A DNA stretch of 64,000 nucleotides from Ulvibacterium sp965228935. GTDB taxonomy: Bacteria > Bacteroidota > Bacteroidia > Flavobacteriales > Flavobacteriaceae. The notes under the pieces were generated by a model, which saw nothing but the letters and a program-made list of their open reading frames with translations, ran no database searches and was not told where the DNA came from. Position numbers and translations under genes: made by a program. This document shows positions 63,876 to 64,000 of this stretch, in pieces. Numbering within the stretch: position 1 is the first letter of the stretch; each line of letters begins with the position of its first letter. The DNA lies in the NCBI RefSeq assembly GCF_965228935.1, contig NZ_OZ245846.1, positions 3,844,001-3,908,000 of the forward strand, given 5' to 3'.

Positions 63876-64000
63876 AGATTGCCTTTTTTAAGTTGGTCTA
63901 CGGCATAGTCACATGCCCTGGCCGTGAGTGCCATATAGGTCAGTGAAGGATTTCCCCATCCATTGGAGTTCATACAGGAACCATCCGTCACGAAAATATT
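63872..64000 (-). CDS. GMC family oxidoreductase, C-terminal end only
   Basis: The last 42 residues of a gene whose start lies beyond base 64000. The end reads VTDGSCMNSNGWGNPSLT and later LTARACDYA, the C-terminal FAD-contact motif of GMC (glucose-methanol-choline) oxidoreductases. It is followed directly by the subunit 3 gene, as expected for a periplasmic sugar or alcohol dehydrogenase. Confidence 0.85.
   Translation of the reverse strand, partial: NIFVTDGSCMNSNGWGNPSLTYMALTARACDYAVDQLKKGNL

Overview
This window is chromosomal DNA from a member of the Bacteroidota, most likely a marine-type Flavobacteriaceae; the genus cannot be fixed from the sequence alone. The evidence is several Bacteroidota-style promoters (TTG, a 17-23 base spacer, then TAnnTTTG), weak Shine-Dalgarno signals, many short SPII lipoproteins, TPR/transmembrane/HTH regulators, a MutS2 without Smr domain, a fused alpha-beta 2-oxoacid dehydrogenase E1, a TerC protein and a CDC-like lipoprotein. 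No rRNA, tRNA or CRISPR array was seen.

Layout. 1-9.0 kb: the 3' part of an FAD/4Fe-4S oxidase, an LpxH-like phosphoesterase, aroC, a dicarboxylate/amino-acid symporter, and a tight operon of ATP-grasp ligase, N-formylglutamate amidohydrolase and DUF1704 metallopeptidase. 9.0-9.9 kb: a GIY-YIG gene with a nested palindromic element and a DCC-family protein. 9.9-16.1 kb: two paralogous membrane TPR-HTH regulators and a divergent cytolysin-like lipoprotein; a tandem box, TGTCCATGG-N2-TGTCCATGG, precedes all three genes. 16.2-32.1 kb: housekeeping genes (mutS2, ung, ppk1, nucleoside phosphorylase, SUI1-type factor, sulfatase, 2OG oxygenase, E1, lipocalin, OmpA). 32.1-38.4 kb: an eight-gene operon joining a type III polyketide synthase to its own small fatty-acid set (FabL-like reductase, FabZ-like dehydratase, ketosynthase, carrier protein) plus an FAD enzyme, a methyltransferase and a membrane protein. 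38.5-42.1 kb: an isomerase/GntR/deoC/oxidoreductase operon. 42.1-45.6 kb: TerC, YceI, ribosome hibernation factor and small unknowns.

45.6-56 kb is an accessory island. Its genes at 47.7-55 kb are visibly more AT-rich than the flanks and it is littered with GC-rich palindromes. It carries a JAB/RadC-like protein, a SIR2-HerA-SIR2 operon (candidate anti-phage system), a four-helix membrane protein, a PD-(D/E)XK-like protein, a small unknown and a GNAT/DUF1778 toxin-antitoxin pair with a legible promoter and GTAC operator repeats. 55.6-63.3 kb is bracketed by two diverged direct copies of a ~220-base repeat; between them lie an AraC-led operon (ferric-reductase-like oxidoreductase, helical unknown, HdeD-like protein), an amidohydrolase lipoprotein and a seven-repeat, probable beta-propeller lipoprotein. 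The window ends in a gluconate-dehydrogenase-like subunit 3/GMC oxidoreductase pair.

The strongest candidates for undescribed biology are the regulator-cytolysin module at 9.9-16.1 kb, the SIR2-HerA-SIR2 operon, and the type III PKS operon with its own fatty-acid enzymes.
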